Counted from the first letter of the stretch, positions 16,823 to 25,976 are shown. The stretch is 64,000 nt of DNA from Stenotrophomonas sp. BIGb0135 (GCF_024810105.1 NZ_JANUDX010000001.1:897252-961251), one strand, 5' to 3'. A program made the numbers and translations. Notes: generated by a model not told the origin, from the letters alone.

Positions 16823-18946
16823 GATGCCGGATTCGATCATCTGCACCACGTCGGTGGCGCTGATCGGGTGGCTCAGCCAGTAGCCCTGGGCCAGGTCGCA
16901 GCCGCGCTGGGCCAGCAGGTCGAACTGCACTTCCTGCTCGATGCCCTCGGCCACCACGGTGATGCCCAGGGCGTGGGCCATGGCGATGATCGCGGTGGTG
17001 AGGGCCAGGTCGTCCGGGTCGCGCTGCATGTCGGCCACGAAACTCTTGTCGATCTTGACCCCGTCCACCGGCACCTGGCGCAGGTGGCTCAGGCCCGAGA
17101 AGCCGGTCCCGAAGTCATCCAGCCACACCTTCACCCCGGTGCGGTGCAGCTTGTCGAGCAGGGCCGCGGCGAGCATTTCATCGCCGATCACCGCTGTCTC
17201 GGTCAGCTCCAGGTGCAGCCGCGAGGCCGGCAGGCCGGTATCGCGCAGGCAGTCGGCGACCAGGCTGGGCAGTTCGCCGCCACGCAACTGGCGCGGGGAG
17301 ACGTTGACCGACACGAACAGGCCTTCGCCGTCCACGCCATGCGGCCACTGCACCGCCTCCATGCAGGCCGCGCGCAGCACCTTGGGGCCGATCACTTCGA
17401 TCAGGCCGCTCTGCTCGGCCACTTCAATGAACACCGACGGCGGGATCGTGCCCAGGGTCGGGTGCTGCCAGCGCAGCAGCACCTCCACCCCGACCATGCG
17501 CCGGTCGCGGGTGCGGAAGATCGGCTGGTAGACCAGGCGCAGCTCACCGCGCTCCCACGCCCCACGCAGCTCCTGTTCCATGTGCACGCGGCGCTCGACC
17601 GCATGGTCCATGGCCCGGCTGTAGTAGCGGTAGCAGTTCTTGCCGGCCATCTTGGCCTGGTACATCGCGATGTCGCCGTTCTTGAGCAGCGTGGTCGCAT
17701 CGGCGGCGTCGTCGGGGAACAAGGTCACGCCGATCGAGGTGCCCAGGAACAGCTCCCGGCCCTGCACGAACAGCGGCTTGCCCAGCTCGCGCACCAGGAT
17801 CTCGGCCAGCTGGCGCGCGCTGGCGGCCACGTCGCCCTCGCCCAGCAGGATCACGAATTCATCGCCGCCGAAGCGGGCCAGCAGGGCGTCGTCGCCGCCG
17901 GCCTGGGCCACGGCGGTGCTGATGCGCTGGGCGAACTGCAGCAACGCCTCGTCGCCGGCCTCGTGGCCGAGGGTGTCGTTGACCCGCTTGAAATCGTCCA
18001 TGTCGGCAAACAGCAACGCCAGACGGTGGTTGGAGGCGCGCGCAGCCATCAGCCGATGGTCCAGCGCCTCGCGGAACGCCAGCCGGTTGGTCAGCCCGGT
18101 CAGCGCATCGGTGTAGGCCATGCGCCGCACTTCGCGGTCGTGGCGGGCGATCGACTCGCTCATCCGGCCGAACGCGCGCACCAGTTCGCCCACCTCATCC
18201 TGGCGCTTGCTCTGCTGCAGCTGTGGCCGGTAGTCGCCCGCCTCGATCTGGCGGGCGGCCGCGGCCAGCAAGCGGATCGGGGTGACCAGGGTGCGCTGCA
18301 CGTAGATGATCACGCCCACGCCGATGCCCAGCAGCAGGCCGAGCATCAGCAGCAGCCAGCCCAGGTGGCGCTTGCCGACCTGCTGCAGGCGGTCGCCGAG
18401 GGTCTGGTTGGCGCGGTGCTCCATGGCCTGCACGTCATCCAGCGCCATGCCTACCCGGACCCCGCCGATACGCTGGTTGCCGATCATGATCGGCATCGCG
18501 TTGTCGAGTACCTTGGGCGACTCCTGGACCACCAGCGCGCGCGCCGCGACCGCCCCGGCGGCCAGCGGATCGCTCATCGGCCGGCCGAAGTCGATCACCT
18601 CGGTGGAGCCGTCGTGGACCAGCTTGCCGTCCTCGTCGAAGACCAGCACGTAGCGCACCACCTGCTGCCGCGAGGTATTGCGGACCAGGGCGCCGACCTG
18701 TTCCAGGTCGTTGTAATACAGCGGGTTGGCCAGCGCGTCGGACAGCTCGCGCGCCAGGGCTTCGCCGCGACTGCGCACGCTGCGGTCGAACAGATCGTGG
18801 ATGACGTTGCCGCTGAGGTGCTTGACCTCATCCTGCATGGCCGCCTGGCGACCGAGCACCACCGCCACGATCGCGATCACCACCAGCATCGCGCCGCTCA
18901 TCGCCAGCACGAAGCGTGCCTGCATTCCCGAACCCAACAGCCTCAT
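16820..18946 (-). CDS. Membrane GGDEF/EAL cyclic-di-GMP protein
   Basis: 708 residues. Transmembrane segments at about 12-31 and 194-216 bracket a periplasmic sensor region, followed by a HAMP-like linker (LAAAARQIEAGDYRP). The GGDEF domain keeps GGDEF at 360-364 but has no RxxD inhibitory site before it. In the EAL domain the signature reads EVL (about 488-490), with ELTET, DDFGTGFS and VAEGIE preserved, so phosphodiesterase activity is likely. The ATG overlaps the stop of the PhnD-like gene (ATGA), so the two form a translationally coupled pair, presumably a periplasmic binding protein feeding this output protein. Net direction of c-di-GMP control is not predictable. Confidence 0.9.
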   Translation of the reverse strand: MRLLGSGMQARFVLAMSGAMLVVIAIVAVVLGRQAAMQDEVKHLSGNVIHDLFDRSVRSRGEALARELSDALANPLYYNDLEQVGALVRNTSRQQVVRYVLVFDEDGKLVHDGSTEVIDFGRPMSDPLAAGAVAARALVVQESPKVLDNAMPIMIGNQRIGGVRVGMALDDVQAMEHRANQTLGDRLQQVGKRHLGWLLLMLGLLLGIGVGVIIYVQRTLVTPIRLLAAAARQIEAGDYRPQLQQSKRQDEVGELVRAFGRMSESIARHDREVRRMAYTDALTGLTNRLAFREALDHRLMAARASNHRLALLFADMDDFKRVNDTLGHEAGDEALLQFAQRISTAVAQAGGDDALLARFGGDEFVILLGEGDVAASARQLAEILVRELGKPLFVQGRELFLGTSIGVTLFPDDAADATTLLKNGDIAMYQAKMAGKNCYRYYSRAMDHAVERRVHMEQELRGAWERGELRLVYQPIFRTRDRRMVGVEVLLRWQHPTLGTIPPSVFIEVAEQSGLIEVIGPKVLRAACMEAVQWPHGVDGEGLFVSVNVSPRQLRGGELPSLVADCLRDTGLPASRLHLELTETAVIGDEMLAAALLDKLHRTGVKVWLDDFGTGFSGLSHLRQVPVDGVKIDKSFVADMQRDPDDLALTTAIIAMAHALGITVVAEGIEQEVQFDLLAQRGCDLAQGYWLSHPISATDVVQMIESGI

Positions 18947-19872
18947 TCCACTTCCATCCGCACGCGAGCCAGCCCTAGTTTCAGTTGATCCAACCGGTGC
19001 TGCATCTGCGCATCCACCCGATGGAACCCGGACGTACCAAAAAACGTCTGCAACGCATCCTGCGCCTGCGGATCGCCGGCGGCCTCCAGCAACACCTGCT
19101 GCAGGCGCTCGCGCACCTTCGCATCGAGATCGGCGCGCACCACTTCCACTGCCCGCGGGAACGGCTCGGTGCGGTGGATCACGCGGAAGTCGCGCAGGTA
19201 GCTGGCCGGGATCCGATGGCCGTCGGTCCAGTCCACGCTGCTCACGGCGCCGGCATCGACCACGCCCTTGTGGACCAGCGTGGCGATATTGCCCTCGCTG
19301 CGCGCGAACACATAGCCCACGGTGTCGGGGGCGGCCGCATCGCGCGCGGACAACAGGATCTCCGGGGTCAGGCCCTGCTCCAGCAACGTCATCACCGGCA
19401 CCAGGTAGGCACTGGTGGAGGCCACGTTCTGCAAGGCGAGGGTGTGGCCCTTGAGGTCGGCCAGGGACACGATCGGGCTGCCGCGGCGCACGAAGAACAC
19501 GGTGTGGTAGTCGCGCACGCCACTGCGCTCGGTCAGCAGCAGCGGCTGGGCGCCACTGCGCATGCCCAGCGCCACGGCGGTGCCGGAGGTCTCGGTGACC
19601 CAGTCAACGCGGCCGCGGCGCAGGTAGCTGGCCATCTGCTGGGCGTCGGGCGCCATCAGGATGCGACCTTCGGTAATGCCGACATCGCGCATGCGCGGGA
19701 CCACGTAATCGAGCAGGGGCTGCAGTTGCGCATAGTGTGACTTGGGGTTGTCGCTGATCCGTCCCAGCACCAGCACGTTGTGGGGACCGGCAGCGGCGGA
19801 TCCGGTCATCAAGGCGATGGCCAGACACAGCAGACCTCCCTGCAACAGCCATCGCAGACCCGGCACTCCCAT
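18943..19872 (-). CDS. PhnD-like periplasmic substrate-binding protein
   Basis: 309 residues with a signal peptide (hydrophobic LLCLAIALMTGSAAAG, cleavage near 28). The mature protein is of the phosphate/phosphonate-binding PhnD type (PBP2 fold), with LADLKGHTLALQNVASTSAYLVP as the recognisable core. No ABC permease or ATPase gene is adjacent; instead the stop overlaps the start of a membrane GGDEF/EAL protein. The role is thus probably sensing rather than transport: a secreted ligand-binding subunit presenting its ligand to the GGDEF/EAL sensor. The ligand is unknown. Confidence 0.85.
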   Translation of the reverse strand: MGVPGLRWLLQGGLLCLAIALMTGSAAAGPHNVLVLGRISDNPKSHYAQLQPLLDYVVPRMRDVGITEGRILMAPDAQQMASYLRRGRVDWVTETSGTAVALGMRSGAQPLLLTERSGVRDYHTVFFVRRGSPIVSLADLKGHTLALQNVASTSAYLVPVMTLLEQGLTPEILLSARDAAAPDTVGYVFARSEGNIATLVHKGVVDAGAVSSVDWTDGHRIPASYLRDFRVIHRTEPFPRAVEVVRADLDAKVRERLQQVLLEAAGDPQAQDALQTFFGTSGFHRVDAQMQHRLDQLKLGLARVRMEVE

Positions 19873-19928
19873 TCGCCCCCCCCAAGGAATCCGAACAGCC
19901 TACCCGAAAAAATGAGAACTGCGTCAGC

Positions 19929-20699
19929 TCATTCGGGCGTATTGTTGGCCAATCGCGCCATCCGCTGTGCATCGGCGAGGATGCCGCGCAGCAGGCGGAC
20001 TTCCTGTTCGCTCAGTTCGGTACGCAGGAACAGGCGGCGCAGCTTGCGCATCGCCGAATCCGGGGCGCGGCCCTTGTGGAAATCGATTTCGTCCAGGGTC
20101 TGGCCAAGCTGGCCGAACAGGCCCTCGACCTGGGCGTGGCTGGCCGGTTGTTCGCGGTGTTCGGGATCGGCCGGGGCGGCGCCTTCGACGCCACCGAGCA
20201 CGGCCATGCGCAGCTCATAGGCCAGCACCTGGACGGCGGCGGCCAGGTTGAGCGAGCTGAAATCGGGGTGGGACGGGATATGCACGGCCAGGTGGCACAG
20301 CTGCAGTTCTTCATTGGTGAGGCCGGTGCGCTCGCGGCCAAACACGAACGCCACTTCGGCGCCCGGCTCGGCGGCCTTGGCCAGGGCGCGCTGGGCGGCC
20401 ACGGTGGGCAGCAGCTCTTCAAGCTGGACGCGGCGGGCACGGGCAGTGCAGCCCAGCACCAGGGTGCAATCGGCCACGGCCTCGGCCAGGGTAGCCACGA
20501 CCGGGGCATCGCCGAGCACGTCCTCGGCACCGGCCGAGCGCCTGAACGCTTCTTCATCCAGCGGCTTTTCCGGGGCCACCAGGACCAGCCGGCCCAGGCC
20601 CATGGTCTTCATGGCGCGCGCCGCGGCGCCCATGTTGCCGGGGTGCTGGGTGCCGACGAGGACGAATCGGATACGGGAAGGAGCGGTTTCAATGGACAT
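19929..20699 (-). CDS. trmJ: tRNA (cytidine/uridine-2'-O)-methyltransferase TrmJ
   Basis: SPOUT-class methyltransferase that 2'-O-methylates position 32 of tRNAs. 256 residues from [16 protein letters not shown]. The SPOUT knot motifs are [37 protein letters not shown] and [23 protein letters not shown]. The last gives the SAM-binding knot with the SSLNLA stretch. The C-terminal extension with [20 protein letters not shown] is the TrmJ-type tail. An upstream in-frame extension is rejected because it overlaps the promoter side of suhB. Divergent from suhB, with 121 bases between. Confidence 0.93.
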   Translation of the reverse strand: MSIETAPSRIRFVLVGTQHPGNMGAAARAMKTMGLGRLVLVAPEKPLDEEAFRRSAGAEDVLGDAPVVATLAEAVADCTLVLGCTARARRVQLEELLPTVAAQRALAKAAEPGAEVAFVFGRERTGLTNEELQLCHLAVHIPSHPDFSSLNLAAAVQVLAYELRMAVLGGVEGAAPADPEHREQPASHAQVEGLFGQLGQTLDEIDFHKGRAPDSAMRKLRRLFLRTELSEQEVRLLRGILADAQRMARLANNTPE

Positions 20700-20820
20700 G
20701 AACAGGCCAAACGCGAGCAGACAAGCCACAGATGGTAAACTGTGCGACCGGCCTCTGCGCCGGGACCGCTCTTTTCCCCCGCCAGTACCCCCTACTCTGC
20801 CTTTCCGGGAGCTTTTCGCC

Positions 20821-21648
20821 ATGCAGAAACCCGCCGTCACCGTCATGGTCAAGGCCGCCCGCCTCGCCGGCAACGTCCTGTTGCGCAACATCAACAAGCT
20901 CGAGGCGTTGAACGTCGTGCAGAAGGGGCGCATGGACTATGCCAGTGAAGTCGATGCGGATGCGGAAAAGGTCATCATCAAGGAACTCAAGCGCGCCTAT
21001 CCCGAGTACGGGATCATGGCCGAGGAAGGCGGCGTGCAGGCCGTGAACCGGTACATGTGGGTGATCGACCCGCTGGACGGCACCAGCAACTACCTGCGCG
21101 GCTTCCCGCACTACTGCGTGTCGATCGCCCTGGTCGAGAACGGCGAGCCGATCGACGCGGTGATCTTCGATCCGCTCCGCAATGAGCTGTTCACCGCCAG
21201 CCGGGGTGCAGGCGCGGTGCTGAACGACCGTCGCATCCGCGTGGCCGACCGCAAGGACATGGCCGGGGCGATGATCCACACCGGTTTCGCCCCGCGCGAG
21301 CGTCAGCGTACGAGCGCGCAGTTGAAGGCGGTCGACGCGCTGCTGGTGCACGCCGAAGACGTGCGCCGCACCGGTTCGGCAGCCCTGGACCTGGCCTACG
21401 TGGCGTGCGGTCGTGCCGATGCGTATTTCGAGGCCGGCGTGAAGGCCTGGGACATCGCCGCCGGCGTGCTGCTGGTCCGCGAGGCCGGCGGTCGGGTCTG
21501 CGATTTCAAGGGCGCCACGCCGGCCCGCATGGACAGCCGTGGCCCGGAGACCCAGCAGATCGTGGCGGGCAACGTGAAGAACACCGACGTGCTGCAGAAG
21601 GTGCTGGTCAACACCGGCTACGCGGCCGAGTTCGACGCCAAGTTCTGA
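20821..21648 (+). CDS. suhB: Inositol-1-monophosphatase SuhB
   Basis: Mg2+-dependent inositol monophosphatase; in enterobacteria SuhB also takes part in rRNA transcription antitermination. 275 residues. Metal and catalytic motifs are MAEEGG (residues about 66-71), [12 protein letters not shown] (about 80-91) and [17 protein letters not shown]. The start [14 protein letters not shown] is the family N-terminus. A GC-rich hairpin ending in a short T/G run follows the stop. Confidence 0.94.
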   Translation: MQKPAVTVMVKAARLAGNVLLRNINKLEALNVVQKGRMDYASEVDADAEKVIIKELKRAYPEYGIMAEEGGVQAVNRYMWVIDPLDGTSNYLRGFPHYCVSIALVENGEPIDAVIFDPLRNELFTASRGAGAVLNDRRIRVADRKDMAGAMIHTGFAPRERQRTSAQLKAVDALLVHAEDVRRTGSAALDLAYVACGRADAYFEAGVKAWDIAAGVLLVREAGGRVCDFKGATPARMDSRGPETQQIVAGNVKNTDVLQKVLVNTGYAAEFDAKF

Positions 21649-21674
21649 TCCACCGCTTGTGCGACACCTCGACG

Positions 21675-21698
21675 ACGGCGCCTTCGGGCGCCGTTGTT
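21675..21698 (+). terminator. Terminator after suhB
   Basis: Stem ACGGCGCC/GGCGCCGT (21675-21682 with 21687-21694) around a TTCG tetraloop, followed by TGTTGTTT. It lies 27 bases after the suhB stop. Confidence 0.65.
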
Positions 21699-21785
21699 GT
21701 TTGGGTGGCCGGCCTTGGTGGGTGGTGGGTGGTGGGCAAGTGCAACGTCAACGGCCAGGTCAACCGCTGCGGATGTGCGCCTGGG

Positions 21786-21905
21786 TCGGGCTGGGCGGGG
21801 GTGGGTGAGGCCGCGGGGCACGCTGCAAGTACGTCCATGTAAGCTCCTTTTGCGCCATCCATGGCGCAAAACGGGCCCCGCGACCTCACCCACCCCCGCC
21901 CCAGA
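21786..21905. repeat. Long inverted repeat element, second family
   Basis: Outer arms GGGCGGGGGTGGGTGAGG (about 21796-21813) and CCTCACCCACCCCCGCCC enclose an inner palindrome TTGCGCCATCCATGGCGCAA. A diverged relative, with the same ccatccatggcgcaaaac core and similar flanks, occurs near 63460-63560. It is not a SMAG unit. With the flanking DNA it accounts for the 450 bases between suhB and htpX, where I see no gene. Confidence 0.6.
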
Positions 21906-22046
21906 CAGTTGGCTGGTGGTTTTTTGCAGGCAAGCAAGGCGAGACGAGACGCAGCGAATGGGGTTCGGTTGTCCTGTACCTGCTGGCTTGCCCGCAGATA
22001 CACCCACGCTTATGGCGGTGGATCTGGCGTTGGACGAAGAACCCAA

Positions 22047-22076
22047 AAAAACGCCCGGCCGAAGCCGGGCGTTTTC
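22047..22076 (-). terminator. Terminator after htpX
   Basis: ACGCCCGGC/GCCGGGCGT stem (22051-22059 with 22064-22072) with a 4-base loop and flanking A and T runs. On the minus strand it is followed by TTTTTTGGG, fitting the end of htpX 25 bases upstream. Confidence 0.85.
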
Positions 22077-22100
22077 ATTTCAGCGTGGCTGGCGCAGGAA

Positions 22101-22973
22101 TCAGCTGACGGTGGCGCCTGCCGCCTTCAGCGCAGCGATGCGTTCTTCCAGCGGCGGGTGGCTCATGAAGAGCTTCTTCGCGGTCGAGCCGGCGATGCCG
22201 AATGCCGCGATCTGGGTGGGCAGCGTGCTCTGGCCATGGTTGAGCTTCAGGCGCTCCAGCGCCGCGATCATCTTCTGGCGGCCGGCCAGGTGGGCACCGC
22301 CCGCGTCGGCACGGAACTCGCGGTGACGCGAGAACCACATCGAAATCACCGTCGCGCCCAGGCCGAACACCATCTCCAGCACGAACACGATGATGTAGTA
22401 GGCGAAGCCGCGGCCACCGCCCTCGCGGTTGCCCGAGATCGCACTGTCGATGAACCCGCCGACGATGCGCGCGAGCACGATGACGAAGGTATTCAGCACG
22501 CCCTGCAGCAACGCCATCGTGATCATGTCGCCGTTGGCCACGTGCGCGATCTCGTGGCCCAGCACCGCCTCGGCCTCGTCCTCGCTCATGTTGTGCAGCA
22601 GCCCGGTGGACACTGCCACCAGGGCCTTGTTGCGGTTGGCACCGGTGGCGAAGGCATTGATTTCCGGGCCATCGTAGACCGCCACTTCCGGCATCCCGAT
22701 ACCCGCTTCGCGCGCCTGGCGTTCGACGGTGGCCAGCAGCCAGCGCTCGGTCGGATTGCGCGGCTCGGTGATCACCACCGCACCGGTGGAGCGCTTGGCC
22801 ATCCACTTGGACAGCAGCAGCGAGATGAAGGAACCGCCAAAGCCGAAGATGGCCGCCATCACCAGCAGACCGCTCATCTGGCCCGGGTTGACGCCCAGCA
22901 CCGACATGACGATGCCCGCCAGGACCAGCACGGCAAGGTTGGTCAGAAGGAAGAGGGCAATACGACTGAACAT
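22101..22973 (-). CDS. htpX: Membrane zinc protease HtpX
   Basis: Inner-membrane M48B metalloprotease involved in quality control of membrane proteins. 290 residues. N-terminal transmembrane segments ([15 protein letters not shown] and [19 protein letters not shown]) precede the zinc motif [12 protein letters not shown]. Two further hydrophobic stretches follow, then EFRADAGGA with the third zinc ligand. The start [12 protein letters not shown] is conserved in the family; an in-frame extension to 23009 is rejected. Divergent from gluQ, with 93 bases between. Confidence 0.96.
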   Translation of the reverse strand: MFSRIALFLLTNLAVLVLAGIVMSVLGVNPGQMSGLLVMAAIFGFGGSFISLLLSKWMAKRSTGAVVITEPRNPTERWLLATVERQAREAGIGMPEVAVYDGPEINAFATGANRNKALVAVSTGLLHNMSEDEAEAVLGHEIAHVANGDMITMALLQGVLNTFVIVLARIVGGFIDSAISGNREGGGRGFAYYIIVFVLEMVFGLGATVISMWFSRHREFRADAGGAHLAGRQKMIAALERLKLNHGQSTLPTQIAAFGIAGSTAKKLFMSHPPLEERIAALKAAGATVS

Positions 22974-23066
22974 GGGGAAATAACGCTCATTGGAGGTTGA
23001 TGACTGCAAATCTGCGGGGACTTCATGTTGAATTCAAGTCGCAAACTGACCGACGATTCATAGTTC

Positions 23067-23951
23067 ATGTCCATCTCCCCCTACCGCGGCCGCTTCGCGC
23101 CCTCGCCCACCGGTCCCCTGCACCCCGGCTCCCTGCTGGCGGCCCTGGGTAGTTGGCTGCTGGCCCGGCATGCCCGGGGGCAGTGGCTGGTGCGGATCGA
23201 GGACGTCGACCCGCCGCGCACCGTGCCCGGCGCGGTTGACCAGCAACTGGCCACCCTGGCCGCCCTGGGCCTGGCCAGCGATGGGCCGATCGTCCATCAG
23301 CGCCAGCGCGACGCCCTTTACCAGCAGGCCCTCGACCGCCTGCTCGCCGACGGCAAGGCCTTTGCCTGCCATTGCAGCCGCAGCGACCTGGCCGACGCGG
23401 GCGGCATCCATCATCACTGCGTGGCACGCAGCGCGCGGGCGCAACCGGCCATCCGGCTGCGCGTGCCGCCGGGCAGCACCGTCGCCTTCGTGGACGGACT
23501 GCGCGGCGCGATCCAGCAGGACGTGTACGCCGAGGTGGGCGACTTCGTGCTGCGCCGGGCCGACGGCTACTGGGCCTACCAACTCGCGGTGGTGGTGGAC
23601 GATCATGCCCAGGGCATCACCGATGTCGTGCGCGGCGCCGACCTGCTGGACTCCACTCCGCGCCAGATCCTGTTGCAGCGGGCGCTCGGCCTGCCCACCC
23701 CGGCTTACCTGCACCTGCCGCTGCTGCTGGATGACACCGGCCGCAAGCTGTCCAAGTCCGAGGCCGCGCACCCGCTCGACCCGGCCCATCCCCTGCCCGC
23801 CCTGCGCCAGGCCTGGGCCGCGCTCGGCCAGGACCCGGGCTGTCTCCCCGCCGACGGCAGCCCGGCCGCACTGCTGGCCCGTGCCAGCGCGGGGTTCGAC
23901 CCGGCGCGCCTGCCCCGCCACGACATCGGCCCGGCCATGCCGCCGGCCTGA
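23067..23951 (+). CDS. gluQ: Glutamyl-Q tRNA(Asp) synthetase
   Basis: Attaches glutamate to the queuine-derived base of tRNA-Asp(QUC). 294 residues, so it has the catalytic half of glutamyl-tRNA synthetase without an anticodon-binding domain. Motifs are [16 protein letters not shown] (HIGH region), a Cys/His zinc cluster CHCSRSDL...HHHC and the KLSKSE loop. It complements the queuosine enzyme queG found later in the window. Confidence 0.95.
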   Translation: MSISPYRGRFAPSPTGPLHPGSLLAALGSWLLARHARGQWLVRIEDVDPPRTVPGAVDQQLATLAALGLASDGPIVHQRQRDALYQQALDRLLADGKAFACHCSRSDLADAGGIHHHCVARSARAQPAIRLRVPPGSTVAFVDGLRGAIQQDVYAEVGDFVLRRADGYWAYQLAVVVDDHAQGITDVVRGADLLDSTPRQILLQRALGLPTPAYLHLPLLLDDTGRKLSKSEAAHPLDPAHPLPALRQAWAALGQDPGCLPADGSPAALLARASAGFDPARLPRHDIGPAMPPA

Positions 23952-24022
23952 TACCCATCGCCGCAGCGATGTTGCAGAATCGCTTTCCCCCTTGTTGGCC
24001 CTGCCTTTCGGAGTAGCTGCTC

Positions 24023-24763
24023 ATGACATCTCGCGTCGCACTGGTCACCGGCGGAACCGGCGGCATCGGTACCGCCATCTGCCAACGCCTGGCCGACCAG
24101 GGCCATCGGGTCGCCACCAATTACCGTGACCATGCCAAAGCCCTGGCATGGCGCGAGATGATGCTGGCGCGCGGCTGCGACGTGGCGATCTTTCCCGGCG
24201 ACGTCGCCGACCCGGATACCGCCGAGGCCATGGTCCATGCCGTGGAAGCGGCACTGGGCCCGATCGAGATCCTGGTCAACAACGCCGGCATCACCCGTGA
24301 CACCACCTTCCATCGCATGCGCGCGGACCAGTGGCACGACGTCATCAACACCAACCTCAACTCGGTGTTCAACGTGACCCGCCCGGTGATCGAAGGCATG
24401 CGCCGCCGCGGCTGGGGCCGGGTCATCCAGATCAGCTCGATCAACGGCTTGAAGGGCCAGTACGGCCAGGCCAACTACGCCGCCGCCAAGGCCGGCATGC
24501 ACGGTTTCACCATCTCCCTGGCCCGCGAGAACGCCGGCTTCGGGATCACCGTCAATACGATTTCGCCGGGCTACGTGGCCACCGACATGGTGATGGCCGT
24601 GCCCGACGAAGTGCGCGCCAAAATCATCGCCGACATCCCCACCGGCCGCCTCGGCAAGCCGGAGGAAATCGCCTACGCCGTTGCCTTCCTGGTCAACGAG
24701 GAAGCCTCGTGGATCACCGGCTCGAACCTGGACATCAACGGCGGCCACCACATGGGCTGGTAG
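24023..24763 (+). CDS. phaB: Acetoacetyl-CoA reductase
   Basis: NADPH-dependent reduction of acetoacetyl-CoA to (R)-3-hydroxybutyryl-CoA for polyhydroxybutyrate synthesis. 246-residue SDR protein with a TGGTGGIG cofactor loop, NNAGITRD, and Ser-Tyr-Lys catalysis in ISSINGLKGQYGQANYAAAK. The PhaB-specific C-terminus ITGSNLDINGGHHM is present. A GGAG ribosome site lies 10 bases before the ATG. The TAG stop is formed by the GTAG head of the first REP unit. The polymer repressor gene phaR follows after the REP array, but no phaC or phaA is in the window. Confidence 0.92.
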   Translation: MTSRVALVTGGTGGIGTAICQRLADQGHRVATNYRDHAKALAWREMMLARGCDVAIFPGDVADPDTAEAMVHAVEAALGPIEILVNNAGITRDTTFHRMRADQWHDVINTNLNSVFNVTRPVIEGMRRRGWGRVIQISSINGLKGQYGQANYAAAKAGMHGFTISLARENAGFGITVNTISPGYVATDMVMAVPDEVRAKIIADIPTGRLGKPEEIAYAVAFLVNEEASWITGSNLDINGGHHMGW

Positions 24764-25155
24764 AGCCGACCGTTGGTCGGCTGCCTCCCGGCCAACGTAG
24801 AGCCGACCGTTGGTCGGCTGCCTCCAGGCAACGCAGAGCCAACCGTTGGTCCGCTGCCTTCCGGCAACGTAGAGCCAACCGTTGGTCGGCTGCCTTCCGG
24901 CAACGTAGAGCCAACCGTTGGTCGGCTGCCTCCAGGCAACGTAGAGCCGACCGTTGGTCGGCTGCCTTCAGGGCAACGTAGAGCCGACCGTTGGTCGGCT
25001 GCCTTCAGGGCAACGTAGAGCCGACCGTTGGTCGGCTGCCTTCCCGACAACGCAGAGCCAACCGTTGGTCGGCTGCCTTCAGGCAACGTAGAGCCGACCG
25101 TTGGTCGGCTGCCTTGCAGCAGCGCATAGAGCAGCCGACCAACGGTCGGCTCTAT
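24760..25155. repeat. Eleven-unit SMAG/REP array
   Basis: Ten direct units (GTAGAGCCGACCGTTGGTCG plus gctg, some with gccaacc) start at 24760, 24797, 24833, 24869, 24905, 24941, 24978, 25015, 25052 and 25088, a period of 36-37 bases with 12-13 base spacers such as ccttccggcaac. An eleventh, inverted unit is at 25132-25155. The first unit provides the phaB stop codon. The spacers are near-identical to each other, so it is not a CRISPR array. Confidence 0.93.
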
Positions 25156-25379
25156 GGAATCCGCGCGGGCAATACGCTACGGGCGATGTTCGAGAAAACG
25201 TTTGCAGGCCCATCCGGCTACAGCCCCGCCATGGAACCGGAAAATGCTGCACCCCGCGCAGATCCATGCTGCGCAACACGAATCGGCCGCGATACCCCGC
25301 CGCATGGGCCTTTCGGCGGTTGCATGTGCTGCTGCACTGCGCCATGCTGCGCGCCTACTGTGTGCTGAGTGACCGTTTC
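25156..25379 (+). other. Upstream region of phaR
   Basis: About 220 bases between the REP array and phaR with no gene recognised. The distal part contains a TGC-rich stretch, listed separately, which may be the operator of phaR. Confidence 0.5.
25321..25350. promoter_or_regulatory. TGC-rich candidate PhaR operator
   Basis: Seven TGC trinucleotides lie within 30 bases (25321, 25327, 25330, 25333, 25338, 25345, 25348), 30 bases before the phaR start. PhaR proteins are known to bind TGC-rich sites, including in front of their own genes, so autoregulation is likely. This is motif reading only. Confidence 0.5.
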
Positions 25380-25901
25380 ATGGCTGCGAACCGCATTATC
25401 AAGAAATACCCGAACCGCCGGCTCTACGACACCGAGATTTCCAGTTACATCACCATCGAGGACGTGCGCCAGCTCATTCTCGACGGCGAAGACTTCGAAG
25501 TCCGCGACGCCAAGAGCGGCGACGACCTGACCCGGTCGGTGCTGCTGCAGATCATCGCCGACCAGGAACAGGACGGCGAACCGATGCTGTCCACCCAGTT
25601 GCTGAGCCAGTTGATCCGCTTCTACGGCGATTCGCTGCAGGGCTTCATGGGCAACTACCTGGAGCGCAGCATGCAGGTCTTCCTGGACCAGCAGCAGCAG
25701 TTCCGCCAGCAGATGGGCAACCTCCTCGGCCAGACCCCGTGGGCGATGATGAACCAGCTGACCGAGCGCAACCTGGAGCTTTGGCAGGACTTCCAGCGCA
25801 ACATGGGCACCGGCTTCGGCCCCCGCCCGGGCGGCACCTCCACCGGCACCGGCAAGCCGGATGCCCCGGCGCCCGGCCCAGGCACCAAGACCCGCCGCTG
25901 A
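25380..25901 (+). CDS. phaR: Polyhydroxyalkanoate synthesis repressor PhaR
   Basis: A 173-residue DNA- and PHB-binding repressor of phasin and storage-granule genes. The N-terminal PHB/PHA regulator domain RIIKKYPNRRLYDTEISSYI (residues 5-24) is nearly invariant in the family. It is followed by IEDVRQLILDGEDFEVRDA and a C-terminal region rich in Gln, Gly, Pro and Thr. A GTG at 25362, six codons upstream, is an alternative start. Together with phaB it indicates capacity for polyhydroxybutyrate. Confidence 0.94.
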   Translation: MAANRIIKKYPNRRLYDTEISSYITIEDVRQLILDGEDFEVRDAKSGDDLTRSVLLQIIADQEQDGEPMLSTQLLSQLIRFYGDSLQGFMGNYLERSMQVFLDQQQQFRQQMGNLLGQTPWAMMNQLTERNLELWQDFQRNMGTGFGPRPGGTSTGTGKPDAPAPGPGTKTRR

Positions 25902-25922
25902 GTCACTGCGGTCACCGGCAAC

Positions 25923-25957
25923 GAAAAAGGCGCAGCCCACCGGCCGCGCCTTTTTCA
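25923..25957. terminator. Bidirectional terminator, phaR / TraB-GumN gene
   Basis: Stem AAAAAGGCGC/GCGCCTTTTT (25924-25933 with 25947-25956) with A and T runs on each side, located between two convergent genes. Confidence 0.85.
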
Positions 25958-25976
25958 TATCCGCCCGCTGCGCCGG

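Noticed and set aside
16868..18988. Plus-strand 706-codon frame opposite the GGDEF/EAL gene
   Set aside because: Shadow frame; the minus-strand gene has intact catalytic motifs.
24760..25155. Regularly spaced direct repeats resembling a CRISPR array
   Set aside because: Spacers are only 12-13 bases and nearly identical to each other, the repeat is the SMAG REP palindrome found elsewhere, and there are no cas genes.
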